Assembly (NCBI GenBank): GCA_034440635.1 | Contig: JAOTON010000940.1 | Location: 496,001 to 560,000 of the forward strand | Source: Lepas anatifera | Taxonomy: Eukaryota; Arthropoda; Thecostraca; Lepadidae | Length of the DNA: 64,000 nt | Reading direction: 5' to 3' | Shown: piece by piece, positions 32,379 through 42,880 of the stretch | Layout of the letters: each line of letters opens with the position of its first letter | Position numbering within the stretch: position 1 is the first letter of the stretch | The notes under the pieces: model-generated | The model's input: only the letters and a program-made list of their open reading frames with translations | Databases searched by the model: none | What the model was told of the DNA's origin: nothing | Position numbers and translations under genes: made by a program

Positions 32379-35300
32379 CAGTGGCGGATCCAGGCCATTA
32401 GTATGGGGGGTGGGGCTAAGGAGCTCGAGCATAGGCGGATCCAAGACATCAGTACCGGGGTGGGGCTAGTGAGTTTGAGCATAGGCGGATCCAGGACATC
32501 AGTACGGGGTGGGGCTAAGGAGCTCGAGCATAGGCGGATCCAGGACATCAGGAGCGGGTTGGAACTCGGGTCCTCGAGCATAAGCGGATCCAGAACATCA
32601 ATACGGGGGGTGGGGCTAAGGAGCTCGAGCATAGGCGGATCCAGGACATCAGTAGGGGGTGGGGCTAAGGAGCTCCAGCATAGGCGGATCCAGGACATAA
32701 GTATGGGTGTGGGGCTAAGGAACTCGAGCAGAGGCGGATCCAGGACATCAGTACGGGGGTGGGGCTAAGGAGCTCGAGCAGAGGCGGATCCAGGACATCA
32801 GTACGGGGGTGGGGCTAAGGGGCTCGAGTATAGGCGGATCCAGGACATCAGTGCGGGGGTGGGGCTCCGGAGCTCGAGTAAAGGCGGATCCAGGACATCA
32901 GTAGGGGGTGGGGCTAAGGAGCTCCAGCATAGGCGGATCCAGGACATAAGTATGGGTGTGGGGCTAAGGAGCTCGAGCAGAGGCGGATCCAGGACATCAG
33001 TACGGGGGTGGGGCTAAGGAGCTCGAGCAGAGGCGGATCCAGGACATCAGTACGGGGGTGTGGCTAAGGAGCTCGAGCAAAAGCGGATCCAGGACATCAG
33101 TACGGGGGTGGTGTTAAGGAGCTCGAGCATAAGCGGATTCAGCTCATCAGTACGGGGGTGGGGCTCGGGAGCTCGAGCATAGGCGGATCCAGGACATCAG
33201 TAGGGGGTGGGGGCTAAGGAGTTCAAGCATAGGCGGATCCAGGGCAGTACAGAGGTGGGGCTACGGAGTTCGAGCATAGGCGGATCCAGGACATCAGTAA
33301 GGGATGGAGTAAGGAGCTCGAACATAGGCGGATCCAGGACATCAGTAGGGGGTAGGGGCTAAGGAGTTCGGGTTTAGGCGGATCCAGGACATCAGTACGG
33401 GGGTGGGGCTAAAGAGTTCGAGCATAGGCGGATCCAGGATATCAGTACGAGGGTGGGGCTAAGGAGCTCGAGCATTAGCGGAGCCAGGATATCAGTACGG
33501 GGGTAGAGGCTAAGGAGTTTGAGCATGGGCGGATCCAGCATATCGGTACGGGGATTGGGCTAAGGAGATCCAGCATAGGCGGATCCAGGACATCTGTACG
33601 GAGGTGAGGCTAAGGAGCTCGAGCATAGGCGGATCCAGGACATCAGTATGGGTGTCGGGCTAAGGAGCTCGAGCAGAGGCGGATCCAGGACATCAGTACG
33701 GGGGTGGGGCTAAGGAGCTCGAGCAGAGGCGGATCCAGGACATCAGTACGGGGGTGTGGCTAAGGAGCTCGAGCATAAGGTGGGTAAAAGGAAAAAATAA
33801 GCGGATCCAGGACATCAGTACGGGGGTGGTGTTAAGGAGCTCGAGCATAAGCGGATTCAGCACATCAGTACGGGGGTGGGGCTCGGGAGCTTGAGCATAG
33901 GCGGATCCAGGACATCAGTAGGGGGTGGGGGCTAAGGAGTTCAAGCATAGGCGGATCCAGGGCAGTACAGAGGTGGGGCTACGGAGTCTCGAGCATAGGC
34001 GGATCCAGGACATCAGTAAGGGGGTGGAGTAAGGAGCTCGAACATAGGCGGATCCAGGACATCAGTAGGGGGTAGGGGCTAAGGAGTTTGGGTTTAGGCG
34101 GATCCAGGACATCAGTACGGGGGTGGGGCTAAAGAGTTCGAGCATAGGCGGATCCAGGATATCAGTACGAGGGTGGGGCTAAGGAGCTCGAGCATTAGCG
34201 GAGCCAGGATATCAGTACGGGGGTAGAGGCTAAGGAGTTTGAGCATGGGCGGATCCAGCATATCGGTACGGGGATTGGGCTAAGGAGATCCAGCATAGGC
34301 GGATTTAGGACATCTGTACGGAGGTGAGGCTAAGGAGCTCGAGCATAGGCGGATCCAGGACATCAGTATGGGTGTCGGGCTAAGGAGCTCGAGCAGAGGC
34401 GGATCCAGGACATCAGTACGGGGGTGGGGCTAAGGAGCTCGAGCAGAGGCGGATCCAGGACATCAGTACGGGGGTGTGGCTAAGGAGCTCGAGCATAAGC
34501 GGATCCAGGACATCAGTACGGGGGTGGTGTTAAGGAGCTCGAGCATAAGCGGATTCAGCTCATCAGTACGGGGGTGGGGCTCGGGAGCTCGAGCATAGGC
34601 GGATCCAGGACATCAGTAGGGGGTGGGGGCTAAGGAGTTCAAGCATAGGCGGATCCAGGGCAGTACAGAGGTGGGGCTACGGAGTTCGAGCATAGGCGGA
34701 TCCAGGACATCAGTAAGGGGGTTGAGTAAGGAGCTCGAACATAGGCGGATCCAGGACATCAGTAGGGGGTAGGGGCTAAGGAGTTCGGGTTTAGGCGGAT
34801 CCAGGACATCAGTACGGGGGTGGGGCTAAAGAGTTCGAGCATAGGCGGATCCAGGATATCAGTACGAGGGTGGGGCTAAGGAGCTCGAGCATTAGCGGAG
34901 CCAGGATATCAGTACGGGGGTAGAGGCTAAGGAGTTTGAGCATGGGCGGATCCAGCATATCGGTACGGGGATTGGGCTAAGGAGATCCAGCATAGGCGGA
35001 TCCAGGACATCTGTACGGAGGTGAGGCTAAGGAGCTCGAGCATAGGCGGATCCAGGACATCAGTATGGGTGTCGGGCTAAGGAGCTCGAGCAGAGGCGGA
35101 TCCAGGACATCAGTACGGGGCTGGGGTAAGAGGCTCGAGTATAAGCGGATCAAAGACATCAGTACGGGGGTGGGGCTAAGGAGCTCGAGCATAAGCGGTT
35201 CCAGGACATCAAGGGGCTAATGAGTTAAAACAGGTAGGGGCTAAAGAGTTAAAACATAAGCGGATCCAGGACATCAGTACGGGGGTGGGGCTAAGGAGCT

Positions 35301-35555
35301 CGAGCATAAGCGGATTCAGGACATCAGTACGTGGGTGGGGCTCGGGAGCTTGAGCATAGGCGGATCCAGGACATCAGTAGGGGTAGTGGCTAAGGAGTTC
35401 AAGCATAGGCGGATCCAGGGCAGTATAGAGGTGGGGCTACGAAGTTCGAGCATAGGCAGATCCAGGACATATGTAAGGGGGTGGGCTAAGGAGCTGGAGC
35501 ATAGGCGGATCCAGGACATCAGTTCGGTCGTGGGGCTGAGGTCTCGAGCTGGGGC
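32379..35555 (+). repeat. 50-bp satellite array with higher-order repeats
   Basis: About 60 units of roughly 50 bases, containing GGCGGATCCAGGACATCAGT, then a G-rich run and GGGCTAAGGAGCTCGAGCAT. A variant with GGGCAGTAC in place of ACATCAGTAC recurs at 33242, 33960, 34658 and 35418, giving a higher-order period of about 700-760 bases. The first unit begins CAGTGGCGGATCCAGG, a start typical of hAT-type terminal repeats. Long frames across it only reflect the lack of stops in the unit. Confidence 0.9.
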
Positions 35556-35907
35556 ATAATTCGGTAACAAATAGGCTGAATTGGGTGAGAATCTGCAGGT
35601 ATAGGTTAAATACCGTCGGAAAACCCATCATATTTTATATCGTATCTCCTTTCTTCTCGTCATGCCCAGTCTTTGCTTAACAAAACAAACATTATGCATG
35701 TGTTTATTTCTTTGATGATATGAACAGAGGGCAGGCGTGGTGCAGTATGCAGAGACATGCTAATTTAGGAAAACATGGGCCTAGACAGGGGATTGAATGG
35801 AGCCATAATGAGAACACAAAACCTAAAACTCCAACATTGCGTTGTTATAAGTATCAAACTGCTGAAAAAACTCGCCTGTCAATCGAACTGTTTGGCTACC
35901 GTACATT
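35556..35907. other. Right part of the insert, no gene seen
   Basis: Unique-looking sequence between the satellite and the right inverted 13-mer; no recognised feature. Confidence 0.35.
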
Positions 35908-35962
35908 GTCACCGGCTTCTCCTGCGCCAGAGCGGCACCTGCCGAGGCCGCAGGCCGAGGTT

Positions 35963-36573
35963 TTTTCTTTGCCAGGTTTTGGAAGGGGGATGATAATACT
36001 CTCTCGCCACGATGTGGGGAAAGAGTCGCTAAAAAACATGTTGTTAATGGCCGAAAGCAGGTAGTTTAGTGCTGTTTGGCTGAGGTGCCTGAAGAAAGAG
36101 TAGTGAATTTTGTCAGGGCCCACTGCAGTGTTTCCACACTTGCTAATGGCGTAATTTAGCTCGGTCATTGTAAATGGTACATTATAATACTCTTGATTAC
36201 CATAATTGATGAATGTGTGCTTTTTGCACCATTCTGCCTGGTCTTTGGAGCGCTGGCTGTATGAGTTATTAGCTGCGACACTGGCGTAATGATCAGCAAA
36301 TTTATCCATGACTTCCTTAGGTTCGGTGATGGGTTGGCCAGCTATTTCTAGTTGAGGGAAAGGTCCACGGGGTGGTCGCCTCGCAGAGAAAGCTCTAATG
36401 GTTTTCCAAACTTGGGTGGTGGGAGTGAAGCGGTTGAATTTGGAAGCAAAGGAGTTGAAACTGTCCTTTTGAACCCGCTTGCACGTGTTTCGAAAGTGTT
36501 CTTTTGCTGCCCGAAGTGCGGATCGAGTAGGGCTGTGTGCCCTCCTCTCATATGCCTTGCGGGCTCTAATCAT
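35963..36573 (-). pseudogene. ORF2: LINE ORF2: linker and N-terminal part of reverse transcriptase
   Basis: Minus-strand frame with AYERRAHSPTRSAL, VWKTIRAFSARRPPRG, AVGPDKIHYSFFRHLSQTAL and SWRESIIIPLPKPGKEKT (RT motif 0-1 region). The frame then runs into the foreign insert. It is separated from the endonuclease frame (36774-37481) by a frame break near 36600-36770. Confidence 0.85.
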
Positions 36574-36773
36574 TTGAGCTTTGGCATGTGCCGTCTCTGC
36601 GTTCCACCATGGGGCTCCGTTTTTCTTTCGGGGTCCTCTGGTTTTTGGTATTGCTACTTGTGCTGCTGAGCTTATGGCTCTTAGTATTAATTCAATGTCT
36701 GCCGAGTGTGGGTCACCTTCGGTGACCAGTGTGAGGTCGACCTCTGCCTCAAATTTTGTCCAGTCCGCTCGTT

Positions 36774-37481
36774 TTAGACTCCAGGAATGGGTAAACAGAT
36801 CAACGCGGTCGAGTGCTCCTTGGGGACATTGATTTTGATTGGGAGGTGATCGCTCATGCCTGGGTTGTCTTTGACATCCCAGGTAAACAGTGACGCAATT
36901 CTAGGCGTGCAGCACGAAATATCAATGGCTGAGTCTAAATGTCCGCCTTGCGTTGTTTGGCGGGTTGGTGCGCCGTTATTTAGGATAACTAAATTTTGAA
37001 AACCTATTGCGTCATATATAATTTCACCTCTACGGTTTGGCGTGGCGCTGCCCCAGGATGGGTGGTGACCATTCAAATCTCCAAGTAATAACAAAGGCCC
37101 GTTAATTTGATTAAATAGTTGTGCGAGTTCCCGATCCGTTGGATCAGGGTCGCAAGGGGATATGTATATTGAGACAACCGTCAATTGGACGTGTTGTATT
37201 TTCAAACTAATAGCTACACAGTCCAGTGATGTTACCAAAGGCACGTGACTGTGTGGGATGCTATTTTCTATTAGGATGGCCGTGCCTCCCTTACGGACAG
37301 CAGCGTTTACGTTATGGCGATACCAAGAGTAACCCGAGATTTTGTATTTATCGTTATCTTTATCAGTAAAGTGGGTCTCTTGTAATGCTGCTAGTGCCGG
37401 TTTTTTCTCAGCAAATATTGATGAAAAAAGCGGGAATTTCCCGATAAGGCCATTTGTATTCCATTGCAGAATTGAACCCAT
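36774..37481 (-). pseudogene. ORF2: LINE ORF2: APE endonuclease domain
   Basis: 235 codons from ATG 37481: ILQWNTNGL, ALQETHFTD, GGTAILIEN, LLLLGDLNGHHPSWGS and the terminal MSDHLPIKINV, i.e. the Asn, Glu, Asp and Asp-His catalytic residues. This enzyme nicks the target DNA for target-primed reverse transcription. The end of the frame is a shift, not the natural end of ORF2. Confidence 0.85.
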
Positions 37482-37592
37482 GGTGGTTTTTAACGTTTGT
37501 GATTAGGGGATCTACGCTTACGAAGGTTATACGAGCACCTGCTGCTGCTGCTATCGCTAGCAGGAGAAACTGGGGTGGAGTGTCTGGAAAAG

Positions 37593-39267
37593 CTAATTTT
37601 CCTTGCTACGGGTGAGCTGCCGGGGCTGGAGGAGCCGGGGCTGGGGGGTTTCCAGGAGGGGAGCTCTGGAAGTGTTTATAACAGTTTTTGCAGAGCTCGT
37701 CTCTGAAGCACTGCTGGTGTCAGAGACGGTCTCTGTCCCGGACAGCTCGTTGTCAGACTGACTTTTGTCGTCTGACGTTTCAAAGTCACTTGAAAACTGA
37801 AACTGCATATAATGACCTATGAGGTCGGTTTGGGATCCGCAAGTGCGGGTGGTTGGTGCTGTTTGGAAAGAAGCATCGCTTCTTTCCAAGGAGAGAGGAG
37901 CAGTTTCAGTTTGGATTGAAATATTTACTTTTTGGATTTTGGTTTGAGTGACAGCCGTTTTACCCTGAGGGGGTAGGCTGCCACTCGTTAAAGGCCTTCT
38001 CGGAGCCTGCCTTTGGCGGCGCCTGGGAAGGGGAGCACCGGTGAATTTAGAGTGCTTGGGGGCAGGTAGCGAGGGGAAATCAGACTTTTCAGTCATTCGT
38101 GCAGAGTGGCTTTGCCACCCTGCTGCTGGTGTCCAGGTCTTCCTGGTGATTTTAGGTGCCTGAGGGGCGGGAGGATTTTCGGTCGGAAGACCTGGCGGAG
38201 AACTAGTGCGGGTCGGGAGATCCTCCCAGCCCGCAGCGGGCGTCCACCTACGCCAAAAAGTGATTGCGCCACGTGGTGGGGGAGGGGGACGGACGGCCTG
38301 ATGGGCGCCAAGAAAAGGGGCTCCATTAGGGGGCGGATGTGGCGGCTTGTGTTTTTGGGTGGCTGAGGATGTTTGGAAATGGGGTGTTCCTGGCCGGCTG
38401 TGCTGGGGGCTGCTGTGGTAGCCTTGCTACCACAGCTTTTTGGGACTGTGCGGCTCTTTTCTTTTTGCAGCACTTCTTTGCGGGCCAGGTCAAACGGAAG
38501 CTTTTTTTCCTCAGCCAAAACGTTAACTTCTTTTTCTCGGAGCCAGGTCGGGCACTTGGGATTATCTGCCCCATGAGCGCCGCCACAGGCAGCGCACTTG
38601 AGGCTTTTAGAGGTGCAATCTTTAGTGCGGTGCTTAGCACTGCACTTGACGCATCGTGGGGTGGGGTTCTTGCAGTTGGTTTCTACGTGCCCGTACCTTT
38701 GACAAGTTTGGCAACGAATAGGGAGGGGGTAGTACGGCCTAACTGGGTAGACACAGTCGCCCAGTTTAATTTGGCCGCAGTCATCCCGACACTTTGTGTC
38801 GAAGGTGACAATGAATCTGTGGTCTCGTAGACGTGGGTCTTTTGCGTAGAATTTTTGTTGGGGTTCAATTTTTCGAGGGCTAGCACATTTTGACCTTTAA
38901 AGTCAAACATGTGCTCAAGGTCCACATCAGAGAGATGGGACACTTCCGGGGCATTGATGATGCCCCGGTAGAAGTTAAGGGAGTGGTGGACAGAAAAGAT
39001 GACTGGTTTCGACCCAAAAGTTTTTGTGGCCAGCAGGGCTCGGGTAGATTCCTGATTTTAGGTTTTGATCAGGATATCTTTTTGATGCTTGATAATCTCA
39101 AAACTACCTTTCACTTTTTGGCTGATGGCCTTATCCAAATTAAAGGAAGACTCTTTTGCCAAGTTTTGGTGCGCCGAAAGGTAGGTGCCAACCAGCCAAG
39201 CTCCGCTTGGCAGGTTGGCTTTGTTCAAACGGGGGCTGGAGGGGCGGAAGAGAGAGGTGGAAGCCAT
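37593..39267 (-). pseudogene. ORF1: LINE ORF1 with zinc knuckles, broken
   Basis: Starts at ATG 39267 (MASTSLFRPSS). One in-frame TAA lies at 39058-39060; the same frame then continues to about 38840, where a homopolymer that is one base shorter than in the inverted copy shifts the frame. Three CCHC-type knuckles follow at about 38570-38710 (for example CVKCSAKHRTKDC and CAACGGAHGADNPKC), then a basic P-rich region (38518-38093) and an acidic S/T-rich tail (38096-37593). RNA-binding protein of the element. Confidence 0.75.
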
Positions 39268-40250
39268 GGTACGTTTAAGTTTAAATGAGATACTTGGTAT
39301 TAGCTTTGCTAACACCTTTTGGGTAGAAATGGCTAGAGAAGTTGAATTGAAGAAAGTGGTCCTAGTTTTACTAGCAAAGCTAATGGGAGTATTAACCTAG
39401 CTAGGGTTGGGTGTTGGAGTATTATCCTAACTGGGGAGTGCTTAGAGAAAGCACCTAGCCTTAGAAAAGTGTGAGCAAAAGGCTGACTCAGCCACTAAGA
39501 GGGGGTTTAAGTCGGAGGGGAGGCAGGTGCCTCTTCAGGACCTAACAGGGGCCTAGGTGGCTGACTCAGCCTCTAAAAAGGAGCCTGACTGGGGCCTATG
39601 CTTGTGAATCCCTAGGGGCAGGTACCGTGGTACCCTTGCACAGACGCAGCCCGGGTGGAGGGTTTGGGATGGGACCCGCTTCTATTAAGCGGGGGTGAAA
39701 GTGAGTTGGCCTTGCGTTATAGGGATTTTAGCAATGGAGGACCGATAGGTCCAGCCAAAGCCACACGCTTAAGGACTGACGAGGTCCAACAAGCGTGCTC
39801 ACCCCGGGACAAACGTCCCACCACTCGGGTTTCCGGCCGAAGAGTAAAAGAGATAGTAGAGAAAGAGTAGGGTTATGGGACTGAGAAGAAGAGGTACCAG
39901 GTGGCCGGAATCCAAGAAACCAAGACCACCTGGACCGATAGGGTAATTACCGAAAAAGACCAGCTGACGTCCAACAGCACCACACCAACCAGCTGTAAAA
40001 ACAGCGGCTGGTGAGGCCGGCTGGAGTCAAAGTACCGCACCGACCAGCTGTAAAAACAGCGGTCGGTGGGACAGACTGGTCGCAGCGAAGACTCGAGCCG
40101 GGAGCAGGTCTTGAAAAAGTCTTCTACTCCTTCTTCTTGTCTTCGCAGCAGGAAACGCAGCAAGCAGCAACAACAGCAAGCAGCAACGACACCAGACCTG
40201 CCGGCAAACGCTCAAGCAGGGTGTCAGTCAGGCAAGCCTCCTCTCGATCT
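39268..40250 (-). other. 5' UTR of the I-like LINE with two tandem hairpins
   Basis: Non-coding on the sense (minus) strand. Two hairpins of the same design lie at 39984-40012 and 40039-40067: GCTGT-AAAA-ACAGC core, extended by ACCAACC/GGCTGGT in one and ACCGACC/GGTCGGT in the other. The 125-codon plus-strand frame at 40011 is antisense and is not called. Confidence 0.6.
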
Positions 40251-40261
40251 GATAAGAGGTC

Positions 40262-40317
40262 CTACCAACTTGAAAACCATCATTCACAGCCATACCTAAG
40301 AGCACTTCTAGGTAACA
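40262..40317 (+). repeat. 3' LTR, last segment
   Basis: Continues the LTR after the I-like LINE and its target duplication; pairs with 5235-5288 of the 5' LTR and ends GGTAACA. MITE sequence follows at once, so the retroelement appears to sit in or against a MITE copy. Confidence 0.75.
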
Positions 40318-40933
40318 CACCTGAACTAGCAAAGATGAGTAAAACAATCTCGGCCATCGGAATCCTCGCAGGAAGAGGAATAGAATGATATGTAATATAA
40401 CATTTCGGGGTCAAATAAGGTAAAAATAATATTTGACCTTGGTTGAGGTCAGATCAATATCAAATTAGGTTGAAATGCATATCAATTAGAATTGCCAGGA
40501 TGAGGCAGACCTAATACCGTTAGAATAAATGTTCTACCGTCATCCATTACTAAGTTATTCAATTTAAACAATTTCTCCCACGTATTTCCAATTGAGAGGC
40601 GATGACTCGTACCTGACCTTAGGTCATTGAGATAAAAAATACCGGAGCAAATTTTGCAAAACTTGGTGGGGCCATTATATGGTACGAGTTTCAATGGGAT
40701 AGGTCCAGCCTGTTCTGAGTTATGCTATCCTAAACGTGTTTTGAGGTGAGGTCACTTGACTTGCACTGGTGACCTGACCTAAGATGACCCAATCTTAAAA
40801 TGTTGTCAAAAGCTGTAGAAATTATCAGAGTAAGGTTATGCCAAGTACGGTGGCTCATGCGCCGCCGTTTTTATTCTGGCTCCAAAAAACCCGAGGTGGG
40901 GCAGGTACCCGCCTTTCCCCGTCAATGCTCGTG
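40318..40933 (+). mobile_element. TTAA-type MITE, 3' two-thirds
   Basis: Matches the interior of the 23283 copy from CTGAAC.AG.AAAGAT onward, including the AGGTCA-rich blocks and the CGGGTACCCGCC hairpin remnant, and ends GTCAATGCTCGTG. The left part is missing where the LTR ends. Confidence 0.7.
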
Positions 40934-41062
40934 TTACATGGCCTACCCAAATCAGTTATCGTCTTTCGCTGTCTAGCGTGGCTCTCGGATTCTTATGGGG
41001 AGGGGATGCGGGTACCTGCCCTCGTCAAGCTAAGGAGGCTCAGACCCCCGCCAATGCACGTT
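40934..41062 (-). mobile_element. TTAA-type MITE, 5' end fragment in opposite orientation
   Basis: Contains the family words CTAGCGTGG, GGGTACCTGCCC, GGCTCAGACCCCCGCC and ends CAATGCACGTTTA, i.e. the family 5' end reversed. It abuts the preceding 3' end, so the two form a head-to-tail chimera. Confidence 0.65.
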
Positions 41063-41158
41063 TAAAAAAAAAGTAGTCAGTATTGAGGCATTTACCATTC
41101 GTACAAGAAGTAAACTACAAATTCTGTCTTTAGCCTCCTGCTGCTTTCTTCAATATAG

Positions 41159-41201
41159 ATCTCTCTCTCTCTCACTCTCTCTCGCTCTCTCTCTCTCGGG
41201 G
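41159..41201. repeat. CT microsatellite
   Basis: An almost pure CT run with two interruptions; mirrored as GA at about 51594-51637 in the right arm. Confidence 0.9.
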
Positions 41202-42684
41202 GGTCTAAGAAGTTCCCTTTAAAACTTCTTAAACACATTGGCAATGCCACATGACCCTGGCAGATGGTGCGTCGATCTGCCCCCAAACCAGAAATTATTG
41301 ACCTACCTAAGAATTGTGTACTGTGACTGTTTTCCCCAGTGCTGGCCTGGAAGTGCCGATGGCGGCAGGTGTCATCCCAATCTCGCGCTTTGGACGAGCC
41401 GATGGAGTCTTCAGCGAGCTGGTTCCTGAAAAGAGCTTTAAATACGCGAGTTGGATCTACCCTTGGAAGCTCAAGTGCATTTTATACAAATAAGTGGCAA
41501 ACAACGAACCTCAAAATCATTTTCACAATAATTCCTTTGGGTAACGTTTAGAACGTGGAGAACACTGAATGCACATCGTGTGATAACTGTGCTCGAATCA
41601 GCAGAGTTCAATGCAATATTATTATGATGGTGGAGTTTAAGGTCAACTCTGCTCGACTGAAATTCGCTTCGCTGTATAACAAATATAAATTGCTACAACT
41701 TGGTTGTGTTCGTTTTCATTAGATCACATGCATACAATTTCGGTATTATGATATCGGAAAGCTTTGGAAAATTTTGTTCGTATCGATGCCACCTGGAACT
41801 GCTAATCTCCGGTGCTTCATCGTTTTCGACCCTAATTTAGTTCAATTAGAATACGTTGAGTATGTACGAAGCTGTAGGCGTACGTTGTACGCTGATGTAC
41901 GTTGTGTATTGCGTCACTCTCCACACACATCCCACAAAGGCGTTACCTTAACATGACTGGTTTATTACAGCAAATGTTATAAAGCAGCTGTGAAACTGGC
42001 AATATAATCAAACTGAAAGCAGCTGTTTAACATATTATCAATGAAATAGTGGTATCGGGCATTACATACCGGTATTGCAGCTCAACACAGTGCAATCATT
42101 TCCAACAGGAAAGTTTAGGCTCACTCATGGGGTTTGCTGCCAAAACAGTCATTCACCAACGAAAGTTTTCAACCCGGAAGCGCCACGTCAGGACGACTCG
42201 GCTTGCTCGTTTTAAGATCTCAACACCACGGAGGAGCTGAGTTCACACGAATTTCTGTTATAAAACACCATAGAAATAATACGTTGACCTTCAGTGCTTA
42301 TTGCCACATCGAAAAAGCACCAAATATATGAAAACGTACTTGTAACTGCCTACGCCTACGGTACACCAGCGCAAAAATCGGTGGTTTTATTTGCCAGCAC
42401 ATAGAAATTACACTTCTGGGTTGAAAAAAACGATTATTATACACCAGATGCGTGTGACAGTTACAGTAGCGTATGTGATGCCTTTACCAAATTGGGGAGT
42501 GAAATGGACTTTTTCAAGTTCAAAGCGCATGAATTAAAACCCATGGCATGTAGGACAGAAACGCATAGAAGCAACGACACTTCATCTATTGTAAAAACCC
42601 TTCACATCGGAAAGGTGAGGTCACTTGGGGGTCCAGGCGGTCCGTTTGGGGGCGGGGCAAACTGATCGAAAAAAACTGATCACA
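41202..42684. other. Unassigned sequence in the left arm
   Basis: No recognised gene. It is duplicated in inverse orientation at about 50110-51592. Short frames are identical in both arms only because the arms are nearly identical, so this is not evidence for coding. Confidence 0.4.
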
Positions 42685-42687
42685 CGG

Positions 42688-42880
42688 GGCCGGGTGGCCA
42701 AGTGGCTTCTTTGCCAGTCTTCGGATTGGATACCATGGATTAACGTGGTTTCAATCCCTACGGTGGGAAACCGTGTCCGATCTGACCCGGTGCAGAGGAT
42801 CCTTAAACACCCACGCCAATACTCCCCGTAATTGGGCAGGTGTGCCTGTTGGGAGTGGGCCTAAATAAATAAATAAAAAA
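42688..42880 (+). mobile_element. tRNA-derived SINE with A and B boxes
   Basis: A box TGGCCAAGTGG at 42695-42705 and B box GGTTTCAATCCC at 42747-42758 (consensus GGTTCRANNCC with one extra T). About 100 bases of unrelated body follow, then the tail CTAAATAAATAAATAAAAAA. The head resembles a tRNA, but the anticodon arm is not convincing. The start is approximate and no target duplication was identified. Mirrored at about 49915-50107. Confidence 0.65.

Larger units (their letters stand above)
30671..35920. mobile_element. Foreign sequence splitting the I-like LINE RT, with short inverted ends
   Basis: The LINE frame stops near 35962 (after PKPGKEKT on the minus strand) and resumes near 30664. 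Close to both junctions the 13-mer AGAAGCCGGTGAC (30671-30683) has its complement at 35908-35920, with weaker similarity continuing inward for about 30 bases. No matching target duplication was found, and about 40 GC-rich bases lie between the right 13-mer and the LINE. It may be a degraded DNA transposon or the result of a rearrangement. It contains the 50-bp satellite. Confidence 0.45.
27799..40250 (-). mobile_element. I-clade-like LINE inserted in the 3' LTR
   Basis: Bounded by the 11-bp target duplication GATAAGAGGTC (27788-27798 and 40251-40261). Its 3' end on the minus strand is a GCAA-repeat tail (plus strand TTGCTTGCTTGC). Reading on the minus strand it has a 5' UTR (40250-39268), ORF1 with zinc knuckles, and ORF2 with APE endonuclease, RT and RNase H. 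RNase H after RT marks the I-like group. The RT is split by foreign sequence between about 30670 and 35962. Confidence 0.85.

Noticed and set aside
32379..35555. Regular array reminiscent of CRISPR
   Set aside because: The whole unit repeats with no variable spacers, and the context is a eukaryotic transposon; it is a satellite.
32249..35570. Several ORFs with repeats of MSWIRLCSSSLAPP and similar
   Set aside because: They are translations of the 50-bp satellite, whose length is not a multiple of three; the open frames reflect stop-poor units.
38339..38830. 163-codon plus-strand ORF
   Set aside because: Antisense to the zinc-knuckle ORF1 of the I-like LINE, which has clear motifs.
40011..40388. 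125-codon plus-strand ORF, identical in both arms (52408-52785)
   Set aside because: Antisense to the LINE 5' UTR and crossing into LTR sequence; identity is explained by the recent duplication.
41774..42331. Short ORFs conserved at 100% between the arms
   Set aside because: All sequence is equally conserved between the arms, coding or not.
42688..42780. A genuine tRNA gene
   Set aside because: A and B boxes are present but the cloverleaf is not convincing and an unrelated body plus AAAT tail follows; a SINE explains it better.
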